Part shown: positions 46,687 to 55,840 of the stretch, one piece after another
How positions within the stretch are numbered: position 1 is the stretch's first letter
How the letters are laid out: each line of letters begins with the position of its first letter
Source of the DNA: Burkholderia sp. BCC0506
Lineage (GTDB): Bacteria > Pseudomonadota > Gammaproteobacteria > Burkholderiales > Burkholderiaceae
NCBI RefSeq assembly: GCF_902833145.1
Contig: NZ_CADFEN010000001.1
Location: 683,994-747,993 of the forward strand
Direction: 5' to 3'
DNA length: 64,000 nt
Made by a program: the position numbers and the translations under genes
Notes under the pieces: model-generated
Databases searched by the model: none
Told to the model about the DNA's origin: nothing
Seen by the model: the letters and a program-made list of their open reading frames with translations, nothing else

Positions 46687-47544
46687 TCAGCCGCCGACGA
46701 TCGAGCCGCCGTTCGGATGCAGTGTCTGCCCGGTCATGTAGCTCGCGCCTGCCGAGGCGAGCAGCACGTAGCAGTCGATCAGTTCGTCCGGCTGGCCCGG
46801 CCGCTTGAGCGGCACGTTCGAGCCGAACTTCGCGACCTGTTCGGGCGTGAACGTCGACGGAATCAGCGGCGTCCAGATCGGCCCCGGCGCGACCGCGTTC
46901 ACGCGGATGTCGCGCTCGGCCAGCTCGATCGACAGCGAGCGCGTGAACGCGACGATCGCGCCCTTCGTCGCCGAGTAGTCGGGCAGTTTCGGGCTGCCGT
47001 GATAGGCGGTGACCGACGCGGTATTGACGATGCGGCCGCCCGCCTTCATGTGCGCCAGCGCGGCCTGCGTGCAGAAGAACATCCCGTACAGGTTCGTGCG
47101 GAACGTGCGTTCGAGCTGTTCCTCGCTCACCTCCTCGATACCCGGCTGCGGATGCTGCTCGCCCGCGTTGTTCACGAGCACGTCGAGACGGCCGAGCCGC
47201 TCGACCGTGCGCGCCACGGCGTCGCGCGCCTGCCGGCGATCGCCGACGTCGCATGCGATCGCCTCGCAGCGCCGGCCGGCCTGCTCGATCAGCTTCTTCG
47301 TATGCGCGGCATCGTCGGACTCCTTCAGATAGACGATCGCGACATCCGCGCCTTCCTTCGCGAAGCCGATCGCCACGGCGCGGCCGATCCCGCTGTCGCC
47401 GCCCGTCACGAGCGCGACCTTGCCGGCGAGCTTGCCGCTGCCGACGTAGTCGGCCGCCTCGTCGCGCGGCTTCGGATGCATGTCGCGCTCGGTGCCCGGC
47501 TGCTGCGTCTGTTTCTGCGGCGGTGGAGTCTGTGCGGTGGTCAT
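46687..47544 (-). CDS. SDR oxidoreductase of the YghA / general-stress-protein-39 type
   Basis: The 285-residue enzyme has the NAD(P)-binding motif VTGGDSGIGRAVAIGFAKEG, the NNAG motif, and the catalytic YSATK (Tyr-x-x-x-Lys) after a serine in NTASVTAYHG. A 35-residue proline/glutamine-rich N-terminus and the LDVLVNNAGEQHPQ segment are typical of the glucose-dehydrogenase-like stress SDRs (B. subtilis YdaD, E. coli YghA). The substrate is unknown. ATG 47544 follows CAAGGAGGAACCC. It leads a three-gene unit from its own -24/-12 promoter. Confidence 0.9.
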   Translation of the reverse strand: MTTAQTPPPQKQTQQPGTERDMHPKPRDEAADYVGSGKLAGKVALVTGGDSGIGRAVAIGFAKEGADVAIVYLKESDDAAHTKKLIEQAGRRCEAIACDVGDRRQARDAVARTVERLGRLDVLVNNAGEQHPQPGIEEVSEEQLERTFRTNLYGMFFCTQAALAHMKAGGRIVNTASVTAYHGSPKLPDYSATKGAIVAFTRSLSIELAERDIRVNAVAPGPIWTPLIPSTFTPEQVAKFGSNVPLKRPGQPDELIDCYVLLASAGASYMTGQTLHPNGGSIVGG

Positions 47545-47578
47545 GGGTTCCTCCTTGAACGGGTGCCGCCGATGCTGC

Positions 47579-47592
47579 GCAAGCGGCATGCC
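47579..47592 (-). promoter_or_regulatory. Sigma-54 type promoter for the SDR-DUF4142 unit
   Basis: The minus strand reads CGGCATGCCGCTTGCG. The predicted start is near 47567, 23 bases before ATG 47544. Further upstream, 47630-47655 has TTTTCAGGGG and GTTGCAAGCG, a loose echo of the candidate activator dyads. Confidence 0.7.
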
Positions 47593-47671
47593 GCGCGCGG
47601 CGCACGCCGGCCCGCACGCGGCGGCAGGGTTTTCAGGGGTGACGTTGCAAGCGTCCGGAAAAACGGCGTCG

Positions 47672-48238
47672 TCAGCGCGGGCCGCCGGACGGCGCTTCGT
47701 CGGGGCGGCGCACCGGATCGAAATCGCGCCATTCGCCGTCCTGCCAGTCGCCTTCGACGCGCTCGATCGACTTCGCGCCGGTCGCGCGCAGCACGTCTTC
47801 GGCGGCCGTCGCGGTATCGGGCGTCACGCGCGCGGCGAGGATCACGCCCGTCTCGCTCCGCGCGAGCGTGCCCTTGCCTTCGGCCTGCTCGCCGCGCATC
47901 CGGCCGAGCGCGCCGCCGAACGCGCCGAGATACGCGCCGGCCAGCGCGGCGGCGGCCGGCACGAACCAGTAGCGCAGGCCGAGCGCATAGACGATCAACC
48001 CGACGACGACGCCGATCAGCAGCCCGCGCATCGCGCCGACCATCGCGCCGCGCCCGCCCGGTTTCGCCGCCGTATCGGCATACACGTCGCCGCCGATCGG
48101 GAAGCGTGCGTGCTGGCCGCCGGGGTTCAGGAAGAAGATCGACACGTCGTCGGGCCCGAACGCGCGCTCGTAAAGGTGACGCGCCCCACCTTCCGCTTCA
48201 TCGAACGTCGTGAAACGGCCTGCGACGATCATCGCCAT
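47672..48238 (-). CDS. Membrane protein with glycine-zipper segment
   Basis: The 188-residue protein has an N-terminal soluble alpha/beta domain (MAMIVAGRFTTFDEAEGGA, DDVSIFFLNPGGQH), a membrane hairpin of about 60 residues (GLLIGVVVGLIVYALGLRYW, then AAALAGAYLGAFGGALGRM with GxxxG spacing) and a C-terminal domain similar in pattern to the first (VILAARVTPDTATAAEDVL). The internal symmetry suggests a ferredoxin-like domain repeated around a membrane hairpin. The function is unknown. ATG 48238 follows CGAGGAGCACGACC. Confidence 0.7.
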   Translation of the reverse strand: MAMIVAGRFTTFDEAEGGARHLYERAFGPDDVSIFFLNPGGQHARFPIGGDVYADTAAKPGGRGAMVGAMRGLLIGVVVGLIVYALGLRYWFVPAAAALAGAYLGAFGGALGRMRGEQAEGKGTLARSETGVILAARVTPDTATAAEDVLRATGAKSIERVEGDWQDGEWRDFDPVRRPDEAPSGGPR

Positions 48239-48299
48239 GGTCGTGCTCCTCGTGATGGACGCACCGCGCGCACAGGCACGCGGCGCAACGGGGCGACGC

Positions 48300-48599
48300 T
48301 CACATCAATCGCCCGAGCTCCTTCGATACCGATGCCGGCGTGTCGTACTCGCGCTCCGGAATCTGGCGCAGCATGTCGAGCACCTCGGGGTCCGCGTGCG
48401 AGCGTTCCGCGCACTGCACGACGTCCGCCTTGCTCGCCGGGTAGTCCATCCCCTTCAGCGCCTTCTGCACGTCGACCGGGCTCGGCGGCTTGCCGTGGCC
48501 CGCCTGATGGCCGCCCTTGTCGTGGTCCTGCTGCGTGCGCTCGCCTTCGTGCGCGCGCGAGTGGCTGTATTCGTGGCCCGTATGTTGTCGGGATGTCAT
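48300..48599 (-). CDS. DUF2795 domain protein
   Basis: The 99-residue protein has a His/Gln/Asp-rich N-terminal 40 residues followed by a DUF2795 domain (DVQKALKGMDYPASKADVV, CAERSHADPEVLDMLRQIPE). The domain is a small helical fold common in actinobacterial and proteobacterial stress genes, of unknown function. ATG 48599 follows CCAAGGAGGCTTTC. It is co-directional with the SDR gene 27 bases upstream. Confidence 0.8.
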   Translation of the reverse strand: MTSRQHTGHEYSHSRAHEGERTQQDHDKGGHQAGHGKPPSPVDVQKALKGMDYPASKADVVQCAERSHADPEVLDMLRQIPEREYDTPASVSKELGRLM

Positions 48600-48626
48600 G
48601 AAAGCCTCCTTGGAAAATGAACGAAA

Positions 48627-49655
48627 TCACGCGGTCTGCCGGCGCGAGCGCGCGAACGCGGCGAACACCAGCGCCGCCGCCCCCAGCGCGACCGCGCCGG
48701 CGACCTTCGGCCGCTGCACCACCGTGTTGTACGCACAGCTGCGCAGCACCGGCCCTTCCATGCCTTCGCGCTCGTGCAGCGCGTGGCGCGAGTCGTACAG
48801 CGCGTTGTCGTCGCGCGGCCGCGCGGGCCGCACCGTGCGCTGGCCGCGCGAGAACAGCGTGGCCGCGACGCGATCGAACAGGCGCGGCGCGTGGTACGCG
48901 CTCGCCGACGTGAACTTCGCGGCGCCGCCGACGAACAGCGTGCGGCGCGGATGCGCGGCCGCGAACAGGATCGCGTCGGCCACGAGGTCGGGGTCGTAGA
49001 TCGGCGGCGGCAGCTTCGCCTCGACGTTCATGTAGTTCTTCGCGTGCATCACGAACATCGTGTCGATCGCGGCCGGCTTGATCAGCGTGACCGACACCGG
49101 CAGGTGATCGGCCTCCATCTCGAGCCGCAGCGAATCGGTGAAGCCCTTCACCGCGTGCTTCGACGCGACGTACGCGCTTTGCAGCGGCACCGGCGCGTCG
49201 GACGCCTCGCTGCCCATGTTGATGATCGCGCCGCCGTGGAAATCGCTCTTGCGCCGGAAATGATCGGCCGCGACGAGCGAGCCGTGCACGACGCCCCAGT
49301 AGTTGGTGTCGAACAGCCGGCGCTGATCCTCGAGCGGCACCTGGGCCGCCGTGCCGAAGATCGATACGCCCGCGTTGTTGACCCAGGTATCGAAGCCGCC
49401 GTACGTGTCGGCCGCCGCCGCAGCCGCGCGCTGCAGATCCTCGACGTTGCCGACGTCGCCGGCGACCGGCACCGCGAGGCCGCCGTGCTGGCGGATTTCC
49501 TCGCACAGCGTGTTCAGCGCGTCCTCGTTGCGCGCGAACAGCACGAGCTTCGCGCCGCGCCGGGCCGCCTTGCGCGCGGTGACGAGACCGATGCCGCTCG
49601 TCGCGCCGGTAATCACGATCGTCTGTTCGCCGACCGGTTTGAGCATGCAGTTCAT
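48627..49655 (-). CDS. SDR oxidoreductase with C-terminal membrane segment
   Basis: The 342-residue protein has an SDR domain (ITGATSGIGLVTARKAARRG, WVNNAGVSIFG, NMGSEASDAPVPLQSAYVASK with catalytic Ser-Tyr-Lys) for about 265 residues. It then has a charged stretch (TVRPARPRDDNALYDSRH) and a final hydrophobic segment VAGAVALGAAALVFAAFA, likely a single membrane anchor. The substrate is unknown. ATG 49655 follows ACAGGAGTCCAGCG. It lies 30 bases downstream of the BON gene and is probably co-transcribed with it. Confidence 0.85.
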   Translation of the reverse strand: MNCMLKPVGEQTIVITGATSGIGLVTARKAARRGAKLVLFARNEDALNTLCEEIRQHGGLAVPVAGDVGNVEDLQRAAAAAADTYGGFDTWVNNAGVSIFGTAAQVPLEDQRRLFDTNYWGVVHGSLVAADHFRRKSDFHGGAIINMGSEASDAPVPLQSAYVASKHAVKGFTDSLRLEMEADHLPVSVTLIKPAAIDTMFVMHAKNYMNVEAKLPPPIYDPDLVADAILFAAAHPRRTLFVGGAAKFTSASAYHAPRLFDRVAATLFSRGQRTVRPARPRDDNALYDSRHALHEREGMEGPVLRSCAYNTVVQRPKVAGAVALGAAALVFAAFARSRRQTA

Positions 49656-49685
49656 CGCTGGACTCCTGTGACGGTCGTGCCGCGG

Positions 49686-50081
49686 TTATTTGGGCCGGAT
49701 GGTCAACTGGTCGCGCACGTCCTGCACGCCGTCGACCTGCTTCACGACGCTCACGGCCTGCGTGCGCTGCTGCTCGTCGGGCACGCTGCCCGTGAGCGTC
49801 ACGGTGCCGTGCCGGGTCTTCACGTGGATGTCGCCGGTCGACAGGCCGCTCGTGCCGACCAGTTCGGCCTTCGCCTTGGTCGTGATCGTCGCGTCGCGGA
49901 TCTTCGTGCCGGTGCTCGAATGCGACGACGACGATGCGGCGCCGTCGTCGCCGGCGGCGAGCGCGTTCGGCGCGACGACCATGCACGCGGTGGCCGCGGC
50001 GATCGCGACCGCCATGCCGGTGCGCAACGCGCGCGGGCGACGGATGCGCGGCGAGCGGGCTTGCAGCGGGAATTCCTTCAT
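49686..50081 (-). CDS. Periplasmic BON-domain protein
   Basis: The 131-residue protein has a basic N-terminus (MKEFPLQARSPRIRRPRAL), a hydrophobic signal segment (AVAIAAATACMVVAPNALA) and one BON domain (IRDATITTKAKAELVG, IHVKTRHGTVTLTGSVP, VDGVQDVRDQL). BON proteins bind phospholipid membranes and are induced by osmotic stress (OsmY-like). ATG 50081 follows AAAAGGAGGTCACG. It leads a minus-strand unit of BON, SDR, DUF2795 and glycine-zipper genes. Confidence 0.88.
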   Translation of the reverse strand: MKEFPLQARSPRIRRPRALRTGMAVAIAAATACMVVAPNALAAGDDGAASSSSHSSTGTKIRDATITTKAKAELVGTSGLSTGDIHVKTRHGTVTLTGSVPDEQQRTQAVSVVKQVDGVQDVRDQLTIRPK

Positions 50082-50133
50082 CGTGACCTCCTTTTCATCG
50101 GGCCGGCCGAGCCGGCGGGTGAACCGAGATCGC

Positions 50134-50147
50134 GCAAATCGCGTGCC
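50134..50147 (-). promoter_or_regulatory. Sigma-54 type promoter for the BON operon
   Basis: The minus strand reads CGGCACGCGATTTGCG, identical over 16 bases to the promoter at 28516. The predicted start near 50122 is 41 bases before ATG 50081. Confidence 0.75.
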
Positions 50148-50256
50148 GCGCCGCGTGCGCCGCATGCCTGCGCGCCATCGCGATCAGACGCCCTTTCATC
50201 CAACGCGTTGTAATTTTTTCGGCACACCGGGAAGCGGTTCTCCCCGTCAAGCAGCG

Positions 50257-50270
50257 GGCATGCCGATTGC
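50257..50270 (+). promoter_or_regulatory. Sigma-54 type promoter for the GT4 gene
   Basis: GGGCATGCCGATTGCC has consensus spacing and TTGC. The predicted start near 50282 is 44 bases before ATG 50326. The -24 lies in the palindrome GGCATGCC; read on the other strand it also gives GGCATG with CTGC at 50251. Confidence 0.65.
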
Positions 50271-50325
50271 CGGGTCGTCGGTGACGGTGGCCCATGTGCG
50301 CGGCCCCGATACCGGGAGCAAGACC

Positions 50326-51645
50326 ATGCAAAGAATCGCGTTGATCAGTGAACATGCATCGCCGCTGGGGGTGATCGGCGGCGTCGATGCCGGCGGTCAG
50401 AACATCTATGTCGCGAACGTCGCGAAGCAGCTCGCGGAGCGCGGCCTCGACGTCGACGTCTACACGCGCTGCGACAATCCGCATTTGCCGGAAGTCGTGT
50501 CGATCGGCCCGCGCATGCGCGTGATCCACGTGCCGGCCGGGCCGCCGACCGACGTGCCCAAGGAGCGGCTGTTGCCGTACATGGGCGCGTTCGCGCACTA
50601 CATGATCGCGCGCATGCGGCGCGAACCCGACCCGGTCGACGTGATGCACGCGAACTTCTTCATGTCGGGCGACGCCGCGCTGCGCGTGAAAAAGGCGCTC
50701 GGCATCCCGCTCGTCACGACGTTCCATGCGCTCGGCCGCGTGCGGCGGCTGCACCAGGGCACGGCCGACGGCTTCCCCGATGCGCGCTTCGCGATCGAGG
50801 ACACGCTCGCGCGCCGCTCGGACCGCCTGATCGCCGAATGCCCGCAGGACGCGCTCGACCTGACGACGCACTATCGCGCCGACACCTCGCGCATCGAGAT
50901 CGTCCCGTGCGGCTTCGACGCGCGGGAATTCCGGCCGGTGCCGCGCATCGATGCGCGCGCGCGGCTGGGCTGGCCGCAGGATGCGTTCGTCGTGCTGCAA
51001 CTGGGCCGCCTCGTGCCGCGCAAGGGCATCGATACCGTGATCGACGCGCTCGCGCGCATGCCGCGCGATCCGCAACGGCCGACGCACCTGTACGTCGTCG
51101 GCGGCAGCCACGCGACGCCCGACCCCGCGCGCGACCCGGAACTCGCGCGGCTCGCCGCATTCGCGCACGAACTCGGGATCGCGAACCGCGTGACCTTCGT
51201 CGGCCGGCGCGACCGCGATGCGCTGCACCTGTACTACAGCGCGGCCGACGTGTTCGTGACGACGCCGTGGTACGAGCCGTTCGGCATCACGCCGGTCGAG
51301 GCGATGGCGTGCGCGACGCCGGTGATCGGCAGCAACGTCGGCGGCATCCGCACGACCGTCGACGACGGCACGACCGGCTATCTCGTGCCGCCGCGCGACC
51401 CGGCCGCGCTCGCCGCGCGCCTCGTGCAGCTGCGCGCGCAACCGGCGCTGTGCGCGGCGCTCGGCCGCGCCGGCTACCTGCGCGCGCATCGCTTCTACAC
51501 GTGGCAGGGCGTGGCCGACCGGCTCGTCGCCATTTACCGCGACGTCGCCCACGCGCAGCGCGCCGGCACGTCGGCCGGCACCGGCCGGCGCACACCCGTC
51601 GGGACCGCGCAACGCGTGCTCGCACACCGCAAGGAGAATACGTAA
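50326..51645 (+). CDS. GT4-family glycosyltransferase (MshA/sucrose-synthase-like)
   Basis: The 439-residue protein has two Rossmann-like domains. The N-terminal part has [20 protein letters not shown], typical of MshA and sucrose-phosphate synthases. The C-terminal part has [37 protein letters not shown] and the nucleotide-sugar motif [20 protein letters not shown] with the ExxxxxxxE pair. It should transfer a sugar from a nucleotide donor to a small acceptor or glycan; neither is identifiable. ATG 50326 follows GGGAGCAAGACC. Its TAA overlaps the next ATG (TAATG). Confidence 0.85.
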   Translation: MQRIALISEHASPLGVIGGVDAGGQNIYVANVAKQLAERGLDVDVYTRCDNPHLPEVVSIGPRMRVIHVPAGPPTDVPKERLLPYMGAFAHYMIARMRREPDPVDVMHANFFMSGDAALRVKKALGIPLVTTFHALGRVRRLHQGTADGFPDARFAIEDTLARRSDRLIAECPQDALDLTTHYRADTSRIEIVPCGFDAREFRPVPRIDARARLGWPQDAFVVLQLGRLVPRKGIDTVIDALARMPRDPQRPTHLYVVGGSHATPDPARDPELARLAAFAHELGIANRVTFVGRRDRDALHLYYSAADVFVTTPWYEPFGITPVEAMACATPVIGSNVGGIRTTVDDGTTGYLVPPRDPAALAARLVQLRAQPALCAALGRAGYLRAHRFYTWQGVADRLVAIYRDVAHAQRAGTSAGTGRRTPVGTAQRVLAHRKENT

Positions 51646-52691
51646 TGAAGGGCTACGATCGAAAACGCGTCCTCGTCACCGGCGGCGCCGGCTTCCTCGG
51701 TTCGCATCTGTGCGAACGGCTCGTGACGGCCGGCCACGACGTGCTGTGCGTCGACAATTTCTACACGGGCACGAAGGACAACATCGCGCACCTGCTCGAT
51801 GCGCCGAACTTCGAGCTGATGCGGCACGACGTGACGTTTCCGCTCTACGTCGAAGTCGACGAGATCTACAACCTCGCGTGCCCGGCATCGCCTGTTCACT
51901 ACCAGCGCGACCCCGTGCAGACGACGAAGACGAGCGTGCACGGCGCGATCAACCTGCTCGGCCTCGCGAAACGCGTGAAGGCGCGCATCCTGCAGGCATC
52001 GACGAGCGAGGTGTACGGCGACCCCGACGTCCATCCGCAGGACGAGCACTATTGCGGCCGCGTCAATCCGACCGGCATCCGCGCATGCTACGACGAAGGC
52101 AAGCGCTGCGCGGAAACGCTGTTCGCGGACTATCACCGCCAGTACGGCGTCGACGTGCGGATCGCGCGGATCTTCAATACGTACGGCCCGCGCATGCATC
52201 CGGCCGACGGGCGCGTCGTGTCGAACTTCGTCACGCAGGCGCTCGCGGAACAGCCGTTGACCGTCTACGGCGACGGCAAGCAGACGCGCTCGTTCTGCTA
52301 CGTGGACGACATGGTCGATGCGTTGATCCGGCTGATGGACGAACCGGGCGACGCGAGCGAGCCGGTCAATCTCGGCAGCGACGTCGAGATCGCGATGATC
52401 GACGTCGCGCGCGAGGTCGTGCGGATCGTCGGCGCGACCGTGCCGATCGAATTCCGGCCGCTGCCGGCCGACGATCCGCGCCAGCGGCGGCCGAATCTCG
52501 CCGCCGCGCAGAAGCGGCTCGGCTGGCGCGCGACGACGACCTTCGCGAACGGCCTCGCGCATACCGCGCGGTACTTCATTCAACGCCAGGTCACGCACCA
52601 CGCGCCCGGCGACCTCGTGCGCAGCACGCGAATCGCGTCGCATCTGCTCGCGCAGGTCCATACGCAGAACCGGCCGGCGCCGACCACCTGA
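51645..52691 (+). CDS. NAD-dependent sugar-nucleotide epimerase/decarboxylase (UDP-glucuronate decarboxylase type)
   Basis: The 348-residue extended SDR has [18 protein letters not shown], the active-site triad in STSEVYGDP and [10 protein letters not shown] (Tyr-x-x-x-Lys), and [21 protein letters not shown]. These motifs match UDP-xylose synthases, which decarboxylate UDP-glucuronate; a dTDP-glucose dehydratase is less likely. The C-terminal 30 residues are an unusual extra tail. It is translationally coupled to the GT4 gene (TAATG), and so may supply its donor sugar. Confidence 0.85.
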   Translation: MKGYDRKRVLVTGGAGFLGSHLCERLVTAGHDVLCVDNFYTGTKDNIAHLLDAPNFELMRHDVTFPLYVEVDEIYNLACPASPVHYQRDPVQTTKTSVHGAINLLGLAKRVKARILQASTSEVYGDPDVHPQDEHYCGRVNPTGIRACYDEGKRCAETLFADYHRQYGVDVRIARIFNTYGPRMHPADGRVVSNFVTQALAEQPLTVYGDGKQTRSFCYVDDMVDALIRLMDEPGDASEPVNLGSDVEIAMIDVAREVVRIVGATVPIEFRPLPADDPRQRRPNLAAAQKRLGWRATTTFANGLAHTARYFIQRQVTHHAPGDLVRSTRIASHLLAQVHTQNRPAPTT

Positions 52692-52718
52692 CGCGGCCGC
52701 TACGCGGCGCGCGGCGCA

Positions 52719-55025
52719 TCAGCCGTCGCGCTTCGTCACGTGCGCGATCTTGTGCGCCAGTTCGCGCACGTCGACCGGCTTGCACAGGTAGCCGTCGAAG
52801 CCGGCTTCCAGCGCGCGGCGTTCGTCGGCGAGGCCCGCGTGCGCGGTGACGGCCAGCACGCGTATGTCGAGCGGGCCGCCGTCGCCGTTCGGCGCGCCGC
52901 GCCGCAACGCGGCCAGCAGCCAGAAACCGTCGCCATCGGGCATCGCGAGATCGGACAGCACGACCGTCGGCCGCATGTCGGCCACCATCGCGAGCGCCTC
53001 GCGGCCCGACGACGCGATCGCGACGGCCGCGCCGAACGTGGTGAGCGCGGCCGTGAGGCTCGCGCGCGTGGTCGCGTCGTCGTCGACGATCAGGATGCGC
53101 TGCGTATCGAGCACGAGCGGCTCGCGGCGGCCGCTCGCGTGCAGGAGGCTCCACGCCATCGCGCCGCCCGGCTGCCACCCGGCCGGCAGCGTCACCGTGA
53201 ATGTCGTCCCGCGATCGCGGCCCGCGCTCGCGACGCTCACGCGGCCGCCGTGCAGCTCCGCGATGTGCCGCACGATCGACAGGCCCAGACCGAGGCCGCG
53301 CCGCGGCGACGCGGGCGAATCGTCGGCACGGCGGAACATGTCGAACACGTACGGCGCGAACTCCGTCGCGATGCCCTGCCCCGTATCGGACACGCTCAGC
53401 ACCGCGTGCGTGTCGTCGCGCGCGAGGCCGACCGTCACGCTGCCGCCGCCCGGCGTGAATTTCAGCGCATTCGAGATGAGGTTCGACAGCATCTGCCGCA
53501 ACCGCTCGGCATCGCCCGACACGATGCACGCGGACACGTCGCAGTCGAATTCGAGCATGATGCCGGCGGACGACGCGGCCGTCTGGAACGTGCCGACCAC
53601 GTCGGAGAACAGCCGCACGACGTCGACCGGCGTCGCGTCGAGCCGCAGCTTGCCGGTCGCGAGCGACGACGCATCGAGGATGTCGCCCACCATCCGCGTG
53701 AGCGAGCGCGCGCTGCGGTCGATCGCGTCGATCGCCTGATGCTGCAACGCCTGCTCGCCCGAGTTGCGCAGCACCTCGATCCACCCGTAGATCACGTTCA
53801 GCGGCGTGCGCAATTCGTGCGACACCGTGGCCAGCAGTTCGTCCTTCATCCGGTTCGACGTATCGGCCTGGTCGAGCGCGTTGCGCGCGCCTTGCAGCGA
53901 GCGCTGCGCACGCAGGTCGCGGCGGCGCTGCGCACCGGTTTCGCGCAGCGTCAGCGACAGCGCGACGCTGGCGCGCGCGTCGCCCTGCACCGGGCACGCG
54001 GACACCGTCGCCCGAAAACGCCGGCCGTCGCGCCGCACGCACAGCAGTTCGAGCGGCCCGACCGGCTCGCCCATCGCGTCGACTGCGTCGGCGAGCGGGT
54101 TGAGCCGAAGCCAGCGGCGCGCGATCAGCGTGTCGAACCGGCGGCCGCACGCGTCGGCCTCGTCGTAGCCGAAGATCCGCTGCGCAGCCGGATTCCAGCT
54201 CGCGATCCGGCCATCGCCATCGATCCCGACGATGGCGTCCGGCGACGCCTCGACGACCGCCTGCTGGCGCCGCGACGCATCGACGCGCGCGCGGTCCGCG
54301 CCGGCATCGCGCAGCAGCAGCACCGCGCCGTCGAGGTTGCCGTCGGCATCGCCGATCGGCGACGCGACCGCGACGATCGGCACCCGATCGCCGTCGCCGG
54401 CCTGCAGCCAGTGCCGGTCGGACGTCGCCTCGGCGCCGCCCAGCGCATGATCGAGCGGCGTGGTCGGCACGCGGCGGCCTTCGCGATCGACGATCCGCAC
54501 GACGTCGCGCACCGGCCGCCCGATTGCCTCGTCCGGCCGGCAGCCGACGAGTGCGGCCGCGGCCGCGTTGAGATAGGTGAGCCGACCGTTCGGGTCGGTC
54601 GCGATCACGCCGTGCGGCAGCGCGCGCAGCACGGCTTCGAGCTGCCGGCGCGCGGCCGTCTCGCGTCGGCGCGCGCGATCGTTCGCGACGCGCGTGCGAT
54701 GCAGCATCGACGCGACCGCGCACACCAGCGCGCCGATCAGCATGAACGTGCCGAGCTGCACGAGCCGTTCGGGCAACGGCGCCGGATAGGCCGCCGGATC
54801 GGACAGGAACAGCGTCCAGACGAGCAGCCCGCTGACCACCGTCGACACGATGCCGAACAGGAACGACGTCGCCCACGCGGCGCCGGCGAGCAGCGGGTAA
54901 TACAGCACGAACGGCAGATTCACGCCGCCGAAGCGGATCGCGAGCGTCTGCAGCACGGTCGCGATCGCGACCAGCATCACGGCCGTTGCGTAATTTCCGG
55001 CCTGCGGCCGTGCAATTTCGGTCAT
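52719..55025 (-). CDS. Hybrid sensor histidine kinase with membrane domain and PAS domains
   Basis: The 768-residue protein has four predicted membrane segments at residues about 10-125 (KdpD/DUF4118-like), two PAS domains (about 150-270 and 285-400), a HisKA domain with SHELRTPLN (His403), an HATPase domain (NLISNALKFTPGG, SDTGQGI, GLGLGLSIVRHIAELHGG) and a receiver with the phosphoacceptor Asp in VVLSDLAMPDGDG. There is no Hpt domain. ATG 55025 follows GCAGGAGCTTCTCCC. It converges with the UDP-glucuronate decarboxylase gene. The NtrC-type regulator at 56766 is a plausible partner by proximity only. Confidence 0.9.
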   Translation of the reverse strand: MTEIARPQAGNYATAVMLVAIATVLQTLAIRFGGVNLPFVLYYPLLAGAAWATSFLFGIVSTVVSGLLVWTLFLSDPAAYPAPLPERLVQLGTFMLIGALVCAVASMLHRTRVANDRARRRETAARRQLEAVLRALPHGVIATDPNGRLTYLNAAAAALVGCRPDEAIGRPVRDVVRIVDREGRRVPTTPLDHALGGAEATSDRHWLQAGDGDRVPIVAVASPIGDADGNLDGAVLLLRDAGADRARVDASRRQQAVVEASPDAIVGIDGDGRIASWNPAAQRIFGYDEADACGRRFDTLIARRWLRLNPLADAVDAMGEPVGPLELLCVRRDGRRFRATVSACPVQGDARASVALSLTLRETGAQRRRDLRAQRSLQGARNALDQADTSNRMKDELLATVSHELRTPLNVIYGWIEVLRNSGEQALQHQAIDAIDRSARSLTRMVGDILDASSLATGKLRLDATPVDVVRLFSDVVGTFQTAASSAGIMLEFDCDVSACIVSGDAERLRQMLSNLISNALKFTPGGGSVTVGLARDDTHAVLSVSDTGQGIATEFAPYVFDMFRRADDSPASPRRGLGLGLSIVRHIAELHGGRVSVASAGRDRGTTFTVTLPAGWQPGGAMAWSLLHASGRREPLVLDTQRILIVDDDATTRASLTAALTTFGAAVAIASSGREALAMVADMRPTVVLSDLAMPDGDGFWLLAALRRGAPNGDGGPLDIRVLAVTAHAGLADERRALEAGFDGYLCKPVDVRELAHKIAHVTKRDG

Positions 55026-55079
55026 GGGAGAAGCTCCTGCGGGGACAGTCGATGCCGGCCTGCGTGGCTGCCGCCGGCG

Positions 55080-55093
55080 GGCACGGTGCATGC
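55080..55093 (+). promoter_or_regulatory. Possible sigma-54 type promoter for the deacetylase operon
   Basis: GGGCACGGTGCATGCT has a perfect GGCACG -24 and ATGC at -12. The predicted start near 55105 is 40 bases before ATG 55145. Confidence 0.5.
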
Positions 55094-55144
55094 TGGCCGA
55101 TCGGGACCGGCGGCCCGGCCGCTCACGATGGAGATCTTCACGCC

Positions 55145-55840
55145 ATGCCCGACCCGACACGCTGGCTCGTCGTCTCGCCGCATCTCGACGATGCCGTCTT
55201 CAGTTGCGGGCAACTGCTCGCGCAGGCGCCCGGCTCGATCGTCGTGACCGTGTTCGCGGGGATACCGCCGCGCGGCACCCCCGCGCCGCCGTGGGATCGC
55301 CGCGCGGGCTTTCGCCACGCCGACGAAGCGATGCGCGCGCGCCGCGACGAAGACCGCCGCGCGCTCGCGCTGCTCGACGCGCGCCCCGTGTGGCTCGACT
55401 TCCTCGACGATCAGTACGGCATACCGGCCACGTCGAACGCGATCGCGGCGCGCGTGGCCGCGGCGATCGACGCACACCCGGGCTTCGGCGTGCTCGCGCC
55501 GGCCGGCCTGTTCCATCGCGATCACCTGCAGGTGCAGGAGGCCATGCTGTGGCTGCTGCGCGACGACGATGCGTCGCATGTCTGGCGCTTCTACGAGGAC
55601 GTGCCTTATCGCCGCATCGACGGGCTGATGGCCAGGCGCGTGATCGGCTGGCGCGAGCGCGGCTGGATCGCGCATCCGGTCGCGGCGCCGGCCGGCGGCG
55701 ATACGCGAGGCGCGAGCGCGAAAGCGGCCGCCGTCGACGCGTATGCCAGCCAGGTCACGCTGCTCGAGCCTCATATGCGTGCCGCGCTCCGCGAACCCGA
55801 AACGCTCTGGCGGCTCGAATGCGACGTCACGTCCGCGTAA
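55145..55840 (+). CDS. PIG-L family deacetylase
   Basis: The 231-residue protein has the zinc-binding signature PHLDDAVFSCG (PHxDD) near the N-terminus and GLFHRDHLQVQEAM (HxxH) further on, as in LmbE, MshB and PIG-L enzymes that deacetylate N-acetylglucosaminyl substrates. Length is normal. The substrate cannot be assigned; a polysaccharide or small GlcNAc conjugate is likely. ATG 55145 has GGAG 11 bases upstream. Its 3' end overlaps the following GT2 gene by 22 bases. Confidence 0.85.
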   Translation: MPDPTRWLVVSPHLDDAVFSCGQLLAQAPGSIVVTVFAGIPPRGTPAPPWDRRAGFRHADEAMRARRDEDRRALALLDARPVWLDFLDDQYGIPATSNAIAARVAAAIDAHPGFGVLAPAGLFHRDHLQVQEAMLWLLRDDDASHVWRFYEDVPYRRIDGLMARRVIGWRERGWIAHPVAAPAGGDTRGASAKAAAVDAYASQVTLLEPHMRAALREPETLWRLECDVTSA